A DNA stretch of 64,000 nucleotides from contig JAPWDM010000005.1 in NCBI GenBank assembly GCA_035578155.1, positions 36,666,108-36,730,107 of the forward strand, in the 5' to 3' direction. This DNA is from Brachynemurus nebulosus (lineage: Eukaryota > Arthropoda > Insecta > Neuroptera > Myrmeleontidae). Position numbers and translations under genes: made by a program. Below the pieces are notes generated by a model. The model searched no databases. It saw only the letters and a program-made list of their open reading frames with translations, and had not been told where the DNA came from. How positions within the stretch are numbered: the stretch's first letter is position 1; each line of letters starts with the position of its first letter. Positions 61,269 through 64,000 of the stretch are shown piece after piece.

Positions 61269-61300
61269 TATAAAAAGGGCGCGACAGAATTTCATCAGTT
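61269..61300 (+). promoter_or_regulatory. Core promoter: TATA box and initiator
   Basis: TATAAAAAG at 61269-61277 and TCAGTT at 61295-61300 are spaced so that the initiator A (61297) is 28 bp after the first TATA base. This matches arthropod TATA plus TCAGT promoters. The leader to the ATG would be 97 nt. Confidence 0.8.
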
Positions 61301-61393
61301 ACAATTTTGTTCGAAACTTTAGTGAAAAAAACATTAAACCTTATTGTTGTGAATTTTCAATTGTTGTGTGTTAAGAGTTAATTGTTGCCAACA

Positions 61394-61792
61394 ATGGAAT
61401 CCATTACTGCTGGTGCTTCATCTGGAAACAGAGACTTAATTCAAAAAATGGCTGGAAATTTTGTGGATGAATTGAATCATCTTGGCGCTGTTAAACGATG
61501 GATTAAACTTTCTGATATGGAAAATGGAAAAGTATATAAAATAATGGGAGCCAGTCAACTACCATCGAAATTCGATTCATCGAAAATGAAGACAATATTG
61601 GAATTGGAAGTTGGATACATTTCGTTACCAGCGAGATTTGACAATTTGAACGAGCAGATGCTGGCGTGGCTGCAGAGCAATCCAAAACTTGGTATTATGA
61701 ATAATGGACCCATTGGACTAACTCATAAATTGCAATTCAAAACGTTGGACTTTCTCGAAATCGTTGGGGGTGCTGAATGGCGAATTTTGTAA
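61394..61792 (+). CDS. Intronless gene for a 132-residue protein of unknown function
   Basis: The ATG at 61394 (ACAATGG context) begins MESITAGASSGNRDLIQKMA. A TTG-initiated version four codons longer is not needed. The N-terminal third is likely helical (residues 14-35). The middle is beta-rich: WIKLSDMENGKVYKI, then KTILELEVGYISLPARF, then a C-terminal strand HKLQFKTLDFLEIV. The pattern of a short motif, G-K-x-Y-x-I, a long strand and LPARF recalls small OB-fold-like nucleic-acid-binding proteins in insect repeats and viruses. This is an impression, not an identification. No signal peptide or membrane segment is visible. It has a strong promoter upstream and a poly(A) signal 82 bp after the stop, so it looks like a complete, compact gene. 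The next frame (62495) is on the same strand. Confidence 0.8.
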   Translation: MESITAGASSGNRDLIQKMAGNFVDELNHLGAVKRWIKLSDMENGKVYKIMGASQLPSKFDSSKMKTILELEVGYISLPARFDNLNEQMLAWLQSNPKLGIMNNGPIGLTHKLQFKTLDFLEIVGGAEWRIL

Positions 61793-61873
61793 TTTATTCT
61801 CTTCAAAATGTATTATTTAATTGTACTATGTATTTTAAAAATTTCAATATTGTACCAATTTTTACATATATTT

Positions 61874-61879
61874 AATAAA
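61874..61879 (+). terminator. Poly(A) signal of the 132-residue gene
   Basis: AATAAA lies 82 bp after the stop. With the initiator at 61297 the predicted transcript is about 600 nt. Confidence 0.7.
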
Positions 61880-62389
61880 AATTATAAATTCAATTGGTGA
61901 TCTTTGATTCCTCACAGAACACTTTCTTGCATATGCACAAATTTTTAATATAATTATAAATTTTACAAGTTAAAAAAGTGATCATTGTGTACCTATTTTT
62001 GTTTAAAACTATACTTAATAAAAAAAAATTTAAAGAAAAAAAACCGATCTTTTGATTTACACCGATCCCCTAAAAAGAAATCAAACTAATTTTTGATATT
62101 ACACCTTAAACTTGATGTATATATAAAAATTCCATTTACAATTATGGTACACCATATATACTCGTAAATTTTACAAAAATGTATCACTCTGTACATTTTT
62201 TTTTTTAAATCTGTGTGCATATTCTTTGATGTTATTTAATCAGCTAAATCTTTAATCAACTAAATCAGCTAAAATTGTTACATACTTACGTTATAAATAT
62301 CTAAGTGTGTATTTTTCTTTTAAATATATAACTTATAAATACTCATGATTACTTTACTATAACTGTAATCACGCGATATCATGTTATAA
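61880..62389. other. AT-rich spacer between the two frames
   Basis: TATAAA-like words are frequent but none has a matching initiator. It may hold the promoter or first intron of the next gene. Confidence 0.45.
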
Positions 62390-62494
62390 AATACTAGTAA
62401 TAAAAGAAAAGAAGATAAAGCACCAGTATTTCAAAATCAGCAGGAAGATGATACAAATCTATCTAAAAGAAACTTGAATACTTTTAATGAAAGT

Positions 62495-63280
62495 ATGATG
62501 GCTGCAGCAGAAGCAATCAGACGTAAATTCCACGCTTTAAAAAACTCGCATAATATTCTACAATCGGCGAATGATGAAGATAATCGATCTGATGAACAAA
62601 AGCATTTACCATCGCCTGATAACTACAAAGAAACAAGTTTTACTCCAAAGATGGCTGGTCTCTTACAAACTGCTCTAGACATATTAATGGTCAAAGAGCT
62701 TCAGAACGCATGCGCAAAGGATGAAGAACAAGAAAATAAAAATTCAGGAGAAAAGGAACAACCTTCGACATCTAACTCAACAAATGGCGGAGCTAAACGT
62801 TTCAAATATGATGATGAAAATGCTAACCTTCATAATGGCCATTCGAAACCTGTTGATGAAGAAGAAGAATATTTTGATGACCCGAACCATTTAGTTGATG
62901 AACTAAGAAGTTTAGCGACTCAGACGCAAATTGGAGAAGAAATGGTTAATATTGTGTGCAATTTAATGGAAAGGAGTCATATTATAAATCCCAGCTTCGC
63001 GGATTATATCGAAAACGAGAAAAAACGAAGCCATTTTAATAATTTAAAGGAAAGTGACATTGGAAAGCGGATTATCTCAATAACTAGGGAATTGGAAAAG
63101 CATGATATTATTGAGCCAGTGTTAAAGTATATATCAAATGATGAAAAAACATCTGCTAGCGATAGCGAAGATACTGCGAGCGAAGGAGAAGCTGATGATG
63201 ACGAGAATACAGTCGCCAACGATGGTGATGAAAAAATTTCGGGTGAAGGGTTATACTTAAGGCCCTATAGGAGATATTAA
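62495..63280 (+). CDS. Acidic, lysine-rich protein of at least 261 residues, unknown function
   Basis: The first ATG in frame is at 62495 (MMAAAEAIRRKFHALKNSHN). The frame is open upstream to 62390 with plausible coding (KRKEDKAPVFQNQQEDD), so either the true start lies on an upstream exon or the first ATG is internal. An AG at 62396-62397 could be an acceptor. Residues 1-80 are mixed helical with SFTPKMAGLLQTALDIL. Residues 80-140 are low-complexity acidic and Ser/Asn-rich with a GGAKRFKYDDE patch. Residues 140-215 are helical (HLVDELRSLATQTQIGEEMV, and HDIIEPVLKYI). The tail is D/E-rich, ending GLYLRPYRRY. Basic clusters and acidic stretches suggest a nuclear or nucleic-acid-associated protein. 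I do not recognise the family. AATAAA at 63627 is the first good poly(A) signal. Confidence 0.75.
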   Translation: MMAAAEAIRRKFHALKNSHNILQSANDEDNRSDEQKHLPSPDNYKETSFTPKMAGLLQTALDILMVKELQNACAKDEEQENKNSGEKEQPSTSNSTNGGAKRFKYDDENANLHNGHSKPVDEEEEYFDDPNHLVDELRSLATQTQIGEEMVNIVCNLMERSHIINPSFADYIENEKKRSHFNNLKESDIGKRIISITRELEKHDIIEPVLKYISNDEKTSASDSEDTASEGEADDDENTVANDGDEKISGEGLYLRPYRRY

Positions 63281-64000
63281 AATAAGCTATCAGCATTTAA
63301 TAAGTTGTTAAAAAAAATCTTTGTAACTTTTCCAATAGCTATATGTTAATTATTTTAAAATTATGTGAGTGTTGTTATTTCTTACATACCACAGTCCTTA
63401 ATTCTAGTAATTCGTTAAAAAAGATCACCGAAATTATTGTTCTTACAACGAACTATGTAATGTGTATTTTCTAAGCTATTAAAATAGGTAATGTTTTTGC
63501 TTGCTCCTGAATATAGGCAATTAAATCGCATTGCTCCATTGACGTTCTGACACAATAGAACGTATGTGCAAACTATGTAATTCTTGCCAATAAGTATTCA
63601 CCCATATTATTAATGATTTGTTAAAAAATAAAGTATCGTTGAACAATAATGATCTAAAACTGCTGTGCAGGAAAGGGTTAATTAATTGAATGCAGCTTAA
63701 CTCCGGAAAAAAAATAAAATTTCGTAATCCAAAATTAAAGTTTTCATCCGCTCTTTAAAAATTATGAGAGTTATTTACTGTCCACCCTATATATACGCAT
63801 TTATTCTTATGATATAAAATTACATTTTCAATTCGTTTGCTTAGAAATATTTGTCTGTGACTGATAATTTTTAGGTGTTTTTACAAAATTAAACTGCAAA
63901 AAATAGTTTAAAAGTATTTCACTGTCTATAAAAACATAAATTTTTTTTTCTCTATCAATAAATTAACAAACAAAAAATACTTATTCAATACCTACCTAGC
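63281..64000. other. 3' flank, AT-rich; poly(A) signal at 63627
   Basis: AAAATAAAG at 63626-63633 is the likely 3' end of the preceding gene. Beyond it nothing is recognised to the window edge. Confidence 0.5.

Noticed and set aside
61382..61393. TTG start for the 132-residue gene
   Set aside because: The ATG at 61394 has good context and follows the promoter leader; TTG initiation is not expected in an insect.

Overview
This window is insect nuclear DNA: very AT-rich, gene-poor and dense in transposon remnants. The host signal is one long exon of a beta-type octopamine receptor (12515-13419, +) ending at a splice donor, plus arthropod-style core promoter elements (TATA plus TCAGT initiator). 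Interstitial CCTAACCTAA runs near 60.7 kb hint at a lineage with TTAGG telomeres rather than a fly, but the order cannot be fixed from sequence alone. Downstream receptor exons (TM6-TM7) were not found, so much of the DNA after 13420 may be intron or intergenic.

Layout. 0-12 kb: two copies and one divergent relative of a non-autonomous Helentron/INE-1-like element (1-928, 2377-2884, 7917-10772), a decayed non-LTR retrotransposon tail (5661-5879), a pogo-like MITE (7481-7779) and a possible distant promoter (about 3984-4053). 12-14 kb: the receptor exon, with a hAT MITE (perfect 8-bp target duplication) 97 bp past its donor. 15.7-18.1 kb: a palindromic element holding four 266-bp satellite units. 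18.7-19.5 kb: another hAT MITE whose empty site is visible in a paralogous repeat at 21.9 kb. 20-21 kb: a Tc1 transposase tail and an orphan exon resembling DUF4806. 22.2-24.0 kb: a foldback element with arms of 400-600 bp. 28.5-30.8 kb: a hAT-like element with mirrored tandem arrays, split by a candidate solo LTR. 34.1-36.9 kb: a near twin of the 7.9-10.8 kb element, in inverted orientation. 36.9-49 kb: MITEs, TA arrays, a mariner relic, piggyBac-like elements and foldbacks. 49.3-50.5 kb: a palindromic element split by a hAT element that keeps an 84-codon transposase C-terminus. 51.1-51.6 kb: a canonical short Helitron. 54.1-54.4 kb: a perfect 56-bp-arm palindrome next to an intact tRNA-like cloverleaf. 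58.6-59.5 kb: a 31-bp minisatellite, also present inverted at 45.2 kb.

The most gene-like novelty is at 60.5-63.6 kb. A GC-rich hairpin, CCTAA runs and 39-bp repeats precede an array of three CAGCTGACGTCA (CRE plus E-box) sites. These feed a TATA/initiator promoter and an intronless 132-residue protein gene with its own poly(A) signal. An acidic, lysine-rich open frame of at least 261 residues follows, on the same strand. Neither protein was recognised with confidence. The compact design (dense promoter, short UTRs, no introns) is unlike the surrounding host DNA and may represent a captured or mobile gene pair.

Functionally the receptor would couple octopamine to Gs and cAMP. The CRE sites at 61 kb are cAMP-response-type motifs, but no link between the two is implied. 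Almost everything else is explained by Helitron-like, hAT, piggyBac, Tc1/mariner, foldback and satellite DNA. All family calls were made by eye.
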